Below are positions 45,559 through 57,841 of a stretch of 64,000 nucleotides of DNA, in pieces. Numbering within the stretch: position 1 is the first letter of the stretch; each line of letters begins with the position of its first letter. The stretch is from Oreohelix idahoensis (taxonomy: Eukaryota; Mollusca; Gastropoda; Stylommatophora; Oreohelicidae). The notes below the pieces were generated by a model, which was given only the letters and a program-made list of their open reading frames with translations, had not been told where the DNA came from and did not search any database. Both the position numbers and the translations under genes were made by a program. The stretch spans positions 1 to 64,000 of the forward strand of contig JAMPIV010006394.1 in the NCBI GenBank assembly GCA_024509875.1, given 5' to 3'.

Positions 45559-47055
45559 TTAACTGTGTCTTCCACATACTCCTCTTGCATCATATCGTTC
45601 ACAAGCTGTCTTACCTCTTTTTTTCTTCATTCTCTGACTTCGATCACGATTTGCTTCCTCTATTCTTCTCTGGTGTCTCTTCATGTTCTCGTCATCTAAT
45701 ATTTTTGTTAGAACCAGATCTATTTCAATTCTTGTTTGTGGAAAGTTTGTATGATATTTTTCCTGTAGCAGTCTCCAGACTATACTCCTTGATAAATGAA
45801 CCTCAGGCCTTGCTATGATGGCTGCTATCACCGGTTCAACTCCTCCATGTTTGGTTCATCCACTTTAACCATTTTCTTACTCGTGTCATTCACTTCTTCT
45901 CTCACTTCTTTTCCCAACTTTTCCACCATTTCGCACCTCTCCGTGTATTCTAACTCATCCTCCTCATCTGACGATACCCCGTCTGAGTAACGTTGATGAA
46001 TCAGAGAACACGGGGCTTTCCACTATTTTGATTCCCCAGTAATTAAGTTCCTCCATTACTCTCACCACAAGTCTGCAAATTTCTTCCTTCCTTTCTGATA
46101 AGTCTGTATCAAACTTCTTCTCCAGAAATCTCTGTACATATTTTAGTACTACTGTGTCAGGTTTAGCTCCCTTCAGTTCGTCTTTGAGTGCTATCTTCAT
46201 CTCCTCTGTGGTTACACCTCCCTGTTTCGTCTTCTGTACTGTTCTTGTACGCCTATAAGATGTATCCATGTCCTGTACTTCTTGTGGATCTGTTTTGATA
46301 AGATTCCCTCTTACTGCTGTTCCCATACGCCTGCATGATGTGTCAGTGTTAAGGTCAACATCTGTATGTGTTGCTGAAACTGCAGCTTTATTCTCTGTTT
46401 GTGTTGCTGAAACTGCAGCCCTATTCTCTGTTTGTGTTGCTGCAACTGCAGCAGCTCTGGGTCATTATGCTCTCTCTCACTGTTTGTGTGTTGCTACACT
46501 GATCATAGTTGTTTTTCTTCACCTGTGGTTCTGGGTCATTGACCTGACTTGACCTGTCAACGTTTGTTTGTGTCGCAACACAACTGATCTTTGTTTTCTT
46601 TACTTGTAAGTCTGGCTTTGTTTGGTTGACTATTAATCATGGGGGCCCAATCTTTTATTGAGACTGTTCCGTGTGTCACTTGATGTTACAAAACCGACCT
46701 GGTGATGTATGTTAAGTGGTGTTCTCCATTGTTTTAGAGGTCTGATATGTGCCCTTAATCCATCTTCTGTTGTTATTATACAAGTTTGTTGGTCAGTCGT
46801 TGTAACATTATTTACTTCCCATATCTTTCGTTGTGTGATTCCGTTGATAAAATTTCTAACAGCTATGCGATGGTGTCTTCTATTTAGACTACTCCAATCT
46901 GCTCTTGTTTTGACAGTGTCTCTTTCCCATTTTCTAATATGTTTGTTGCATTTCCTGCTGCTGTTGTTGCTGTGCATATAACACATGTTGTTGTTGCTGT
47001 TGTTGCTGTAGTGTATACAACGCCTGTTGTTGCTGCTGTTGTTCTTGACTTTCAT
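45559..47055 (-). pseudogene. Unit B: gag-position protein, multiple frameshifts
   Basis: The most damaged of the three. The Gln-rich start is shifted after the first codons (it reads as Asn/Ser runs), the TQT region is scrambled by a short insertion around 46440-46500, an extra base lies near 45990 and a missing base near 45835. Both DEK-C-like blocks are still recognisable at about 46030-46200 and 45680-45830, as is the final C-x8-C (CERYDARGVC). Confidence 0.75.
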
Positions 47056-47095
47056 CCATTAGTGATTATGCCTGTCTGCTTTCACCAACAAAAAA

Positions 47096-47113
47096 GGGCA
47101 GGTCACGGCGCCA
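47096..47113 (-). other. Primer-binding site, unit B
   Basis: Identical to the sites of units A and C, 11 bases from LTR3. Confidence 0.75.
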
Positions 47114-47124
47114 ATTTGAAGATA

Positions 47125-48115
47125 TGTGCCCGCGTCAGTTGAATGCGGCACTAGTAGTTATATTGATTTTATGTAGTCAGAGTTAATCCTTCATGTTGTA
47201 GTGGTTCAAGTGCTGACTGGCGTTCCGCCAGAGATGGTGATACTTGACCTTTTGTTATTTGTTTCAACCCAGGAATGTTCTTCCCTTTAAGTTTGGTGAT
47301 AAGCAAAACAGTTTCAGCACAACAACGTATATCCACAAGAAATTATTGTAAAGTTCCACAAACAGCAATGTAGAAAAATTCAATTAGAGTTTATTGATGT
47401 AATTAGACAAACACTGTAAATTTCACAATGATGATTGGTTATCCGATATGAAAAAAATATGTAATCCAACTGAATAATGTAGGTACATCCAGATAGAATA
47501 ATATATGTATATCTACAAGAAATAATTTACTGATTTGTTTACTCAAAAACTTGTCTTGGTATCCTCAAAGACGAAGTTCACCTAACGCTATCTGTAAAAA
47601 TCCTCTAGTCTAAAATCATGGTATCCTTGGAATCATAAGTCCTGAAATCGCTACCTATCGCCCACAACTCTTCTATTTATATTATTTCTCCTTTTTTCCC
47701 GCCTTTTTTCACACGACCCGTCCTTTTTTCACACGACACAATAATTAACATTTGCACTCCGTTCCTCAGCTTTTAGACCTTTTTGCACACGACATTCTGT
47801 TATTTCGACTTTATTTTCACATGTGTGATCTTTTCCAACTTAACAATAGGATTTAAAAAAAAACCAGATCACACAAACATTCATTTCCCACTTTCGCGCT
47901 TATAAAACCCATTCATTATTATCTGGGACTGACCTACGTTTACCCTGTCAGAGCAGTAACGGCAACTGAACTTTGAATGAATGCTGCGTTTTGTGTAAAA
48001 ACGTCTTATTTGCTTTTCAGGTCTGTCATTCTTACATGTAGCATTTTCTAGCACATATAAATGCTTATCGTGAAATAGGAGGGACAAAGCTAGCGTGAAA
48101 GGTCAAGCGGTCACA
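47125..48115 (-). repeat. LTR3 (991 bp), shared by units B and C
   Basis: Carries GCTTTTCAGG like LTR4. Private features are an extra TAG in TTGTAGTGGTTC near 47197 and GTGAAATAGG. Confidence 0.93.
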
Positions 48116-51100
48116 TACGACCCTGGCCACACAAATGTATCCCAGAGGGAGACATTTGCGTACTATCAACTAAGTACCTCATGCTAGTGACTGTTATAAA
48201 CGACTAGGTCTAACCTATTGGTAGAGTCTCTCAGAAAGAGAAAAAAATAAAAAATAAGTAAATAAAAATTAAAAAATAATGATAAATATTTTGTTCGTAA
48301 AACGAGGGATCCCAGTATATTTATAATGCGTAAAATGGGGGATACATAAAATTTGTTGATACACTTCGCCATTGAACAGTATTGATGTACACTACTTCTT
48401 AACAATATCAATATGAACAATGCTGTGCGTTAGTCATCACCATAATGATAACATACTTAATGATAACATTTAAATGAAATAAAAAAATTAAAAATAAAAA
48501 CACAAAAAATAATCGCATACGATTTTCATGGGTTGTGCAAACAGCACAAATAAAAACATAACACAAAAAATACTTTGGCAATATTTAACATAATTGACTA
48601 ATATTCATTTAGTATTTAACAATCTTAAAATGTAGTAGCTGCAACGAACATCAGCCTAACAGCATAGAGCTAATGGTCAAACATCAGACCTTGGGACGCA
48701 AAAAAAATGTAATATACGAGCTCGTATATATATTATGACATGGGAATATACATACATGGCAATGTTAATCTATAAATTTATTATTTAAAAAATATGAATT
48801 GGAGCTGTACGCTCTCGTAACTGTCAATATAGAACGTGGTAAATATAATACAATCATATGATACAGGCGACCCCAATCCTGCCACTGCGGTCAGTGATTT
48901 ATCAGGATGTATATGGGTCTTTTAACACCTTTAAATATCTCGGGTCCACTATATGTAGTGATGGAAGATCAAGTAAAGAAATCAAGACAAGACTTGAGAT
49001 GGCCTCAGCTGCCATGACAAAGTTGAATGTGATCTGGAAAAGTAACATCAGCTGTGAAGATCAAATTATACAAATCACTTGTATTATCTACTTGTATGGT
49101 TGTTACTCATTGCAAAGTATTTAGGCTTTTTAAAAATAGAAGAATTTTCATTTGCTATAATCTGCACAAAACAAATGTTATGTTAAGAGTCGTTTACCTA
49201 TGCAGGGAAGAACCACTTTTACCGAAATAAAACATCGAAAGCTTGCCTGGTTTTGTAAACTCGTCAAATACTCCCTTTCGCTAAAAAAAAAACTATCCTC
49301 AGGGGACAGTCGAAGGTAAACGGAGAAGAGGAAGGCAGAGAAAATCCTGGGCTGATAACATCAAAGAATGGGCAGGACACGGTTTTTCCACACTTGTACG
49401 CATTGCTGAGGATAGAGAGCAGTGGAGGACCCTGTCTGCTGATGCTTCCACCATGGCACCCCTACGACCCATGACGGGTTACGGGCTGAGATGATGATGA
49501 TATGGGTCTTAAACACCAAAAATCTGGACAAGTTTGGTGAACTGTCTATGTGTTCGTCGCACAATATAAATATAGCATTATTAATCTGGTTACATGGAGT
49601 TACAAAGTATTTATTTAAAAATGTCTCTAATCTCCAACTTATGTAATAGTCGTTACTATGAGGGAGGACAACTATACCGATATAAAAAATTATCGGGTGT
49701 TGGAGTATGAACTATCTCAGTTACCCTGAACAAAGTACCAAACTGTTTATAGGTTCGTCCTTAAATATAAAATCCGCATACAAATGCAAGTTCATAATAA
49801 TGGACAACAATTTGTCAAGAAAATATACTGTAGCGTTCCGCTTACAACGTGACAAATGGTCAGAAAAACACAGGTACATCAATATGTGATGTTTATTTTT
49901 CAATACAAGGTATAATGGACAACAAATTGTCAAGAAAATATACTGTAGCGTTCCGCTTACAACGTGACAAATGGTCAGAAAAATACAGCTACATCAATAT
50001 GTGATGTTTATTTCTCAATACAAGGTTTATCAACATGTGAACATATCCGTTATCATGTTAGCGATTTCGCATGAAATCGTCATGGTTTGCATGTAACAAT
50101 GTAGTATTTCGCCAATCCGCGAACTGTGTTGATTAGCATATAAGTTTTACCCAACTTGCAAAATACTCGCATATCACCAAGTCAAATTTAGGTGAAAATA
50201 TATATATGTCTCAGTTATTTAGTGGGGGGGTGGTGTATATTGGGATAAATGACGGAGTATGGTTTATCACAGTGGGAGGGTATTGAGGATTGTGCGCGAT
50301 TTTCCAGTACTCATTCAGCTGAGGTGGTTGTGGTGCAACTATGCAAATGCTGCAGACATTCACATGCTTGCAAACATCGAAACCATCCTCAACAGAGGGG
50401 AACGAATGTCAGTCATGGGAATGTACTCGGGGGTCTTAGGGGCGTTAGCTGTGTCCGGGAAGGGGGGGGGGGGGTAACAATGTCCTCATTATCTTTTACC
50501 GATGTCCGCTGTGGACATTTCATCTTCTTGTACACATGGTATTTATACACAAAACCGCTTAAAATTCAAAACACCAACTATGCTAGGCACAATTAATAGT
50601 CCTGACACTCTATAATTCGTCGGGTCATGACCTCTGGTGTGTCTCACTGGATTCAGGAATGCGAGAAGGGGTGTTTCCCAGACTACGAAGAAGTATTTAT
50701 AGAATTTGATAGACACGTCAACATAGGTAAATTCGTTTTGAAGTGGGGGATGCTCGGAATAGTGCGTTGATTTAGAAACGGTCCGTCTGTGATGACGCAT
50801 GTCGGAGAAGGTGACAGGAAATGAAAAGGCGTTTGGATGTGTAGGGAAGAATAAATTTGACGTCTGATTCGTCGTATATATCTGTGAGAAATGGTCGTTG
50901 GCTTGAATAACGTGAGAAGCCATATACGATCATTCAGGTTGTAAAAAGCATCATTAAGGAAAAAAAATCGCCAAAATACATGCTCGATGCGATTGAACAT
51001 TATAAAACGGCTTTTCCATAACACAAAAGGAAAGCGGTGAGTTAACACATTTAAAAAAGAAAATCTCTGATGTGTCAAAAAGGAAAAATATGTGTGTGCA

Positions 51101-51803
51101 TATAGTGTGTTTGATTTTGTCACAAGGTTCACCAAGAAGGGGAAAAAGAACAAAAAAATATAAACCGTTGTAAAGCATGTCATTTATAAAGATTTTCAAA
51201 GGCAAAAGTGGTGTACTTTGTACAGTGGGTACTCTTCTAATCATAAAGATTTCGTACCTAACACTTGTAAAATAAATTTTGTATAACTAGAGAACTGTGA
51301 TAATTTAAAGTTCTGTTTAACCGGGATAATATAGTGTTATAGAATGTTTGCAAAAGTTCTTCAATTTCTTGACATAGCGGTGTAAAAGATGTAATGATAA
51401 TGACAGTCCATGTTGACGAAGAATATGAAATAATTATATAACATTAAAACACAGTGGCGTCACGCCATAATAACTTGTTAGTATATGTGGGTGTTGCAGA
51501 CGTCGTAACTGTCAATATCGTCAGTATCATCAGTATCATCAGCAGGATCTTGACTGAGGCTGACATCTTTCTGAAAAAAAAATTTCCTACCAAAAAAAAA
51601 ATGGACACTAGTGACTTTAGATGATGGGGGTAACGAGGGAGAGTGCTATTTGTAGAGAGAGCACTCGTTGGGTACTATTGCTGGGGTGAGTACCTTTTTT
51701 TTTATTAGAGAAGATTGATTCTCCAATAAACCAATAATCGTTGAACTGGACGTTTACGAATTTGACATGAGGAACTTGGCGATTTCCCTCAAGGTAGCTT
51801 TTG
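48116..51803 (-). other. Unit C: 3' non-coding block with nested LINE
   Basis: Homologous to the blocks of A and B, including the 116-bp duplication (about 49797-50027) and the 46-bp segment missing from A, but interrupted by a LINE fragment at 48922-49499. The plus-strand frame conserved in A and B is broken here by a small insertion (CTATAATTCG near 50610), further evidence that it is not coding. Confidence 0.7.
48911..49510 (+). mobile_element. 5'-truncated RTE-like LINE nested in unit C
   Basis: The insert 48922-49499 (578 bp) matches 16674-17293 of the RTE-like LINE, starting TTAACACCTTTAAATATCTC and ending in a GATGATG tail. ATATGGGTCTT occurs at 48911-48921 and 49500-49510, an 11-bp TSD. 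Units A and B show the empty site with one copy. Internal indels have broken the reading frame. Confidence 0.95.
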
Positions 51804-52271
51804 TCAATCGTTGATCACAAGAGGATGGCGCATTTCGCACCGTCGAGTGGGTGGTGGCTGCAGCCGTCGAGGGCAAGGACGAAATAGTGTTGAAATGGTG
51901 CACCTCATGCTGCGTGTTGTGGGGCTGTCTGCGTTTTCATCATTAGGCGGTGCTGTTTGTCGAGTATCATTATCTTGTTCGGATGTGTGCCGTTCTGCTT
52001 GTGAAACAGCGTTGTCTGTGTGTTCGTCGCAATTTCTATTGTTGCTCTCTGATTCTCTGCGGCAATATGTATTTATGTTCTCAGATTCTCTGTGTGATGT
52101 TTGTGACGTATCTGTTGAATGAAAGTGGTTCAATGTGGCTTTATGTATGGGTCTGCCATTAGATAAAACTGGTGGTGCTATCGGGCGATGAGTAGCTGTC
52201 TTAATTTGTGCTGCATGAGCTTTGGTGACTATGTTCTTCTCGTCATCTTGTTCAAACGCATTTATCACCAA
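51804..52271 (-). CDS. Unit C: pol C-terminal extension ORF
   Basis: 155 open codons matching unit B over the whole length. It starts out of phase with and overlaps the integrase-tail ORF by about 20 bases, a configuration shared by all three units and therefore older than the array. Confidence 0.45.
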   Translation of the reverse strand: MVINAFEQDDEKNIVTKAHAAQIKTATHRPIAPPVLSNGRPIHKATLNHFHSTDTSQTSHRESENINTYCRRESESNNRNCDEHTDNAVSQAERHTSEQDNDTRQTAPPNDENADSPTTRSMRCTISTLFRPCPRRLQPPPTRRCEMRHPLVIND

Positions 52272-52539
52272 CTTGAAATTGTTCTAATTTAGCTCTTTTA
52301 TCATGTTGTTTCTGCCATTTCTTGAAGGCTTTCTGTGCATTACGATTAGCTATCTGATGTGCTCTATACTTCTCTTGTAGTATGACTTCGATGGGATTTT
52401 CACCTTGATACTTCCTCTGAGGTTGCAGGAGATTATCTAATGGGAAAGTAGGTTCACTGGTCGTGGGCTGTTCAAATCTGTAGTATACTTGTCCTCTGGG
52501 TTCCATGGTATGTCTTCTGTCATCAAATGTTCGCTTCAC
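52252..52539 (-). pseudogene. Unit C: integrase tail remnant
   Basis: 95 codons, the same extent as unit A; ends FQVGDKCV then stop, where a complete gypsy integrase would continue into its C-terminal domain. Confidence 0.72.
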
Positions 52540-52724
52540 ATAATCACTGGGGTTGCGACGGGGGTCGCGTAGGGAGTATGTTGGGGCTGATGAGGGGGTA
52601 GGGAATTATGGTTGTGATCATGTGAATAACGTTGCGAACACCGATGTGTTGTTTCTGTGTAGTGCGGCTAGACTCTCATGTCCTTCTTGTGATAAGTTCT
52701 TCTGTAGGGCTTCTGTGTTTCTTC

Positions 52725-54172
52725 TTAACTGTGTCTTCCACATACTCCTCTTGCATCATATCGTTCACAAGCTGTCTTACCTCTTTTTTTCTTCATTCTC
52801 TGACTTCGATCACGATTTGCTTCCTCTATTCTTCTCTGGTGTCTCTTCATGTTCTCGTCATCTAACATTTTTGTTAGAACCAGATCTATTTCAATTCTTG
52901 TTTGTGGAAAGTTTGTATGATATTTTTCCTGTAGCAGTCTCCAGACTATACTCCTTGATAAATGAACCTCAGCCTTGCTATGATGGCTGCTATCACTGGT
53001 TTCAACTCCTCCATGTTTGGTTCATCCACTTTAACCATTTTCTTACTCGTGTCATTCACTTCTTCTCTCACTTCTTTTCCCAACTTTTCCACCATTTCGC
53101 ACCTCTCCGTGTATTCTAACTCATCCTCCTCATCTGACGATACCCCGTCTGAGTAACTTGATGAATCTGAGAACACGGGTCTTTCCACTATTTTGATTCC
53201 CCAGTAATTAAGTTCCTCCATTACTCTCACCACAAGTCTGCAAATTTCTTCCTTCCTTTCTGATAAGTCTGTATCAAACTTCTTCTCCAGAAATCTCTGT
53301 ACATATTTTAGTACTACTGTGTCAGGTTTAGCTCCCTTCAGTTCGTCTTTGAGTGCTATCTTCATCTCCTCTGTGCTTACACCTCCCTGTTTCGTCTTCT
53401 GTACTGTTCTTGTACGCCTATAAGATGTATCCATGTCCTGTACTTCTTGTGGATCTGTTTTGATAAGATTCCCTCTTACTGCTGTTCCCATACGCCTGCA
53501 TGATGTGTCAGTGTTAAGGTCAACATCTGTTTGTGTTGCTGAAACTGCAGCTTTATTCTCTGTTTGTGTTGCTGAAACTGCAGCTCTATTCTCTGTTTGT
53601 GTTGCTGAAACTGCAGCTCTATTCTCTGTTTGTGTTGCAACACTTATCATAGTTGTTTTATTCATCTGTGGTTGTGGGTCATTGACCTGACTTGACCTGT
53701 CAACGTTTATTTGTGTCGCAACACAACTGATCTTTGTTTTCTTTATTTGCAGTTCGTGCCTTGGTTGTCTAGTAGTCATGGGAGCCCAACGTGTGTCACT
53801 TGATTCTACAAAACCAACCTGGTGATGTATGTTAGGTGGTGTTTTCCATTGTTTTAGAGGTCTGATATGTGCCCTTAATCCATCTTCTGTTGTTATTATA
53901 CAAGTTTGTTGGTCAGTCGTTGTAACATTATTTACTTCCCATATCTTTCGTTGTGTGATTCCGTTGATAAAATTTCTAACAGCTATGCGATGGTGTCTTC
54001 TATTTAGACTACTCCAATCTGCTCTTGTTTTGACAGTGTCTCTTTCCCATTTTCTAATATGTTGTTGTTGCTGCTGTTGTTGCTGTGCATATAACACATG
54101 TTGTTGTTGCTGTTGTTGCTGTAGTGTATACAACGCCTGTTGTTGCTGCTGTTGTTCTTGACTTTCATCCAT
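52725..54172 (-). pseudogene. Unit C: gag-position protein, best-preserved copy
   Basis: The first 408 codons from the ATG at 54170-54172 are open: Gln-rich start, basic segment, four TQT motifs (the first of the unit A set has become TQI), DEK-C-like segment 1 and the acidic stretch. One missing G near 52972 then breaks the frame just inside the second DEK-C-like segment. Without it the protein would be 482 residues, exactly 11 fewer than unit A, the length of one TQT repeat. The frame conservation in a repeated element points to past protein-level selection. Confidence 0.8.
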
Positions 54173-54206
54173 TAGTGATTATGCCTGTCTGTCTTCACCA
54201 AAAAAA

Positions 54207-54224
54207 GGGCAGGTCACGGCGCCA
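54207..54224 (-). other. Primer-binding site, unit C
   Basis: TGGCGCCGTGACCTGCCC on the minus strand, 11 bases inside LTR4, the outermost 5' LTR of the array. Confidence 0.75.
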
Positions 54225-54235
54225 ATTTGAAGATA

Positions 54236-55225
54236 TGTGCCCGCGTCAGTTGAATGCGGCACTAGTAGTTATATTGATTTTATGTAGTCAGAGTTAATCC
54301 TTCATGTTGTGGTTCAAGTGCTGACTGGCGTTCCGCCAGAGATGGTGATACTTGACCTTTTGTTATTTGTTTCAACCCAGGAATGTTCTTCCCTTTAAGT
54401 TTGGTGATAAGCAAAACAGTTTCAGCACAACAACGTATATCCACAAGAAATTATTGTAAAGTTCCACAAACAGCAATGTAGAAAAATTCAATTAGAGTTT
54501 ATTGATGTAATTAGACAAACACTGTAAATTTCACAATGATGATTGGTTATCCGATATGAAAAAAAATATGTAATCCAACTGAATAATGTAGGTACATCCA
54601 GATAGAATAATATATGTATATCTACAAGAAATAATTTACTGATTTGTTTACTCAAAAACTTGTCTTGGTATCCTCAAAGACGAAGTTCACCTAACGCTAT
54701 CTGTAAAAATCCTCTAGTCTAAAATCATGGTATCCTTGGAATCATAAGTCCTGAAATCGCTACCTATCGCCCACAACTCTTCTATTTATACTATTTCTCC
54801 TTTTTTCCCGCCTTTTTTCACACGACCCGTCCTTTTTTTTCACACGACACAATAATTAACATTTGCACTCCGTTCCTCAGCTTTTAGACCTTTTTGCACA
54901 CGACATTCTGTTATTTCGACTTTATTTTCACATGTGTGATCTTTTCCAACTTAACAATAGGATAAAAAAAAAACCAGATCACACAAACATTCATTTCCCA
55001 CTTTCGCGCTTATAAAACCCATTCATTATTATCTGGGACTGACCTACGTTTACCCTGTCAGAGCAGTAACGGCAACTGAACTTTGAATGAATGCTGCGTT
55101 TTGTGTAAAAACGTCTTATTTGCTTTTCAGGTCTGTCATTCTTACATGTAGCATTTTCTAGCACATATAAATGCTTATCGTGAAGTAGGAGGGACAAAGC
55201 TAGCGTGAAAGGTCAAGCGGTCACA
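54236..55225 (-). repeat. LTR4 (990 bp), terminal 5' LTR of the array
   Basis: Ends GCGGTCACA at 55225, then TTCC. It shares GCTTTTCAGG with LTR3. As the outermost 5' LTR it should hold the promoter for the whole array, but I cannot point to a TATA box or start site with confidence. Confidence 0.93.
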
Positions 55226-55229
55226 TTCC

Positions 55230-55460
55230 CTCACAAGGGATAAACGAACCAGTAACATCACAAGTAGGCACCAACGGTTCAAAAGTAACGAGGTGCAAAG
55301 CCAATGCTGGTACGTTATAAAAACAACAGGATTTATTGATATTCATGATCAATGGTGAAATGATGAACCGTCACTAGGTTATATCGTTCCGTCCATTATC
55401 AACAACCAATAGTAACATAACACTCTACTACTTTGGTTTTCCTCCCAGTAAATCATTATA
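55230..55460. other. Flank between LTR array and mariner
   Basis: Short unique-looking stretch; no feature recognised. Confidence 0.5.
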
Positions 55461-56797
55461 CGAGGGGCGTTCAGAAAGTAATGCACCACATCGTTTTTCT
55501 CAGGAGCTGTTTATTCACAAAGCATGAAATTTATACACAATATACATGGATATGTCATGTAAACATCGGTATTATTCAACATAATCCCCATCAACTTGTA
55601 CGGCTTTATGCCAGCGCGAAACAAGTGCATGTATTCCTAGCCCGTACCAGATTTTGTCTTGATCATGTAGCCATTTCTTCGTTGCATGAATCACTCCTCT
55701 ATCATCTTCAAACCTTGTCCCACGGAGTGCATCTTTAAGTGGACCAAATAGATGAAAATCAGAGGGTGTCAAATCGGGACTATAGGGTGGATTGAGTCGT
55801 ACAGTCCAACCCAATTTGGTGATTGCTTCCCGTGTTGCCACAGACTTGTGTGAGGTCGCGACATTGTACCGTGATAGGAGAAGCAAGGTCAGCAGGGTTC
55901 TTGTGCGGCCGAGCTCTGCGAGAACGTTGATTGAGTTTTTTCGATGTCTTGAGGTAGGCTTGCGAATTGATTGTCGCGCGTCTTGGCATAACGGCCACAA
56001 GAATCACGCCTTCAATGTCCGAAAAGACAGTGATCATGACCTTTCCAGCTGAAGGAATTGTCTTGAATTTCTTTCTTCTTGGTGATTGCGGATGATGCCA
56101 CTCCTTTGTCTGGCTTTTTGTCTCAGGTTCAAAATAATTTGCCCGGGGTTCGTCACCTGTAATGATTTTAGCCAAAAAAAACGTTCTCTCTTCAGCATTG
56201 AAACGCTCCAACATATTCAGAAGAAATTGCTGCTTTCCTTTGCAATCGGTGGTCATTTGTGAGACTTCGAGGAACCCATCTTGCGCAAACCTTAGAAAAT
56301 CCGAGAGTTTTTATAACTGCATTTGCACTACCAATGCTGACTGACAGCTGTAAGGCCAATTGTTGAGTAGTGGTTCGCCTATCAGTAAGAATAATGCCCT
56401 CAGCGCATTTCAACATTTCTGCGTTGGTAGCTGTGGCAGGACGTCCACAGCGCGGCCGATCAAGCAGCTCCGTATCTCCACTTCCTGATTCTTTGATTCT
56501 CTGAACCCAGCGACTGACTGTTACTCCTGTCGACTGCAAAAACTTCCATACACATCACATAGACGCTTGTGAATGTTCACAACAGTTTTTTCCTTCTCTG
56601 CAACGAGAAATTCTATCACAATTCGCTGCTTATAACGCAAGTTGCTTAACACTCCCAATTCAACACGGTTGTAGGGCAGCCGTCATTATTCGGAACTGCG
56701 GTGCAATTTAGTGCACACAATTGGCACATGCCATATTTGAAGTGTGCAAAAGTTCATGCTTCTACCTTCATTATTACTTGAGTGGGTGAACCCCCTC
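55461..56797 (-). mobile_element. Decayed mariner transposon
   Basis: The left end is CGAGGGGCGTTCAGAAAGTA, preceded by TA. The right end is a degenerate inverted version (CATTATTACTT...GAACCCCCTCA, ending near 56797). The length of about 1.34 kb is normal for mariner. The minus-strand transposase is frameshifted (next entry). Confidence 0.8.
55572..56650 (-). pseudogene. Mariner transposase pseudogene
   Basis: Read right to left: an N-terminal helix-turn-helix segment (QRIVIEFLVAEKEKTVVNIH in the plus-coordinate region 56560-56645), then VSRWVQRIKESGSGDTELLD, RPRCGRP and the WVPRSLTNDHR motif typical of mariner. The catalytic part follows in other frames: the first Asp in IITGDEP and a last Asp in YSPDLTPSDFHLFGPLKDAL. 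The second catalytic Asp, normally in an HDNA motif, is lost (RYNVATSH). At least three frame changes are present. It cannot encode an active enzyme. Confidence 0.85.
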
Positions 56798-57780
56798 AAT
56801 TACTGAAATAATATGTCACATAGCTCCTTTGAGATTCCTTTAAACTTCATTAGAATTAATTCTCCAAGTTAGTACACGCTTCAGTGACAATGCAAGGTAA
56901 TTAAGAACTCCGATTTTTACGGTGTTTAAACCTACACGTCCATGAAGGTGTATGCATCAACGTAAACACTTAAAACAGTACTTCTCCTGTCGTGTATTCC
57001 CATTCTTTGCGCGAATAAATATAATCTCTCCACGGGTTTTCAGACCACCAGCAAAACAAGGCTGTCCCCGTCTTGTTAATTTTCACATCTTTGTTTTTCT
57101 ACGTCATATCCTAACAACACACAAAACTCCTACGTCATCTTCCAATCTAACCCATCGATTGGTTAGCACAATTATCATTTGTTTCTCACTACGTTCATGA
57201 ATAATGTACATAAGTGCACTATTCAAACATCTTCAACTATTCCCCAAACTCAATTTAGCGCTCTTTGATGCGCAACAAAAAATGTTGTAAAAACCCATAT
57301 GCAACAGTTTATAATATTTGGAAGATGGCTGTTATCTCCGCTGGTGTTTACGTTGTTAACTTGTGGAAAAACCAACTTCTGTCTGATCCTGCTTATAATT
57401 ATGTATGAACAAATCTATACACTTAGAACTGTAACAACCATCATTCAAATTACAATTGAAGGGACATATCTGCATATCCCTCTATACACTAATTTTGTAA
57501 CTGAAATGCCCTAAATGAACAATAAAAATTTCTCGCCAGCTTTCTGTAAAAATACGGACAGGGCGCAAAATGTACTGCAAAAGCTAAATTGAACACCGAT
57601 TAAAATAGCCCGCAGACGTTTCATTTTTATTCATGGTGCATTCACCATTGACCATAAGTCGTGATAAATTAGACAAAAAAAGATCCAACGAAGCTGACAT
57701 GGAATAGAAAGGAATGGAATGACCATATGACAATAAGTGACGTCATCAGGACATGCACATGAAAGAGCACATCATAATTA
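56798..57780. other. No gene seen
   Basis: AT-rich sequence without a recognisable coding region; short frames only. Confidence 0.5.
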
Positions 57781-57783
57781 TTT

Positions 57784-57801
57784 CCCGTCATGTTTTGACG
57801 G
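57784..57801 (+). repeat. Hairpin related to the one at 25170
   Basis: CCCGTCATGTTTTGACGG followed by ATTACCTATAG resembles the hairpin and CTAG end at 25170-25199 but lacks a clear CTRR terminus. Possible diverged Helitron 3' end. Confidence 0.3.
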
Positions 57802-57841
57802 ATTACCTATAGATGAATCACCTTCACTTTCTTTCCTTTCC

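Larger units (their letters stand above)
34030..55229 (-). mobile_element. Tandem LTR-retrotransposon array: 4 LTRs, 3 internals
   Basis: The array 34034-55225 has the order LTR1-internal A-LTR2-internal B-LTR3-internal C-LTR4. Each LTR starts TGTGCCCGCG and ends GCGGTCACA on the plus strand, so it has TG...CA ends on either strand. TTCC occurs directly outside both ends (34030-34033 and 55226-55229) and not at the inner junctions, consistent with a single 4-bp TSD for the whole array. A primer-binding site adjoins LTR2, LTR3 and LTR4 on the minus-strand side, so the elements read right to left. The three internals are nearly identical by eye. They encode a gag-position protein but only a remnant of pol, so the element must be non-autonomous. 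Confidence 0.93.
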
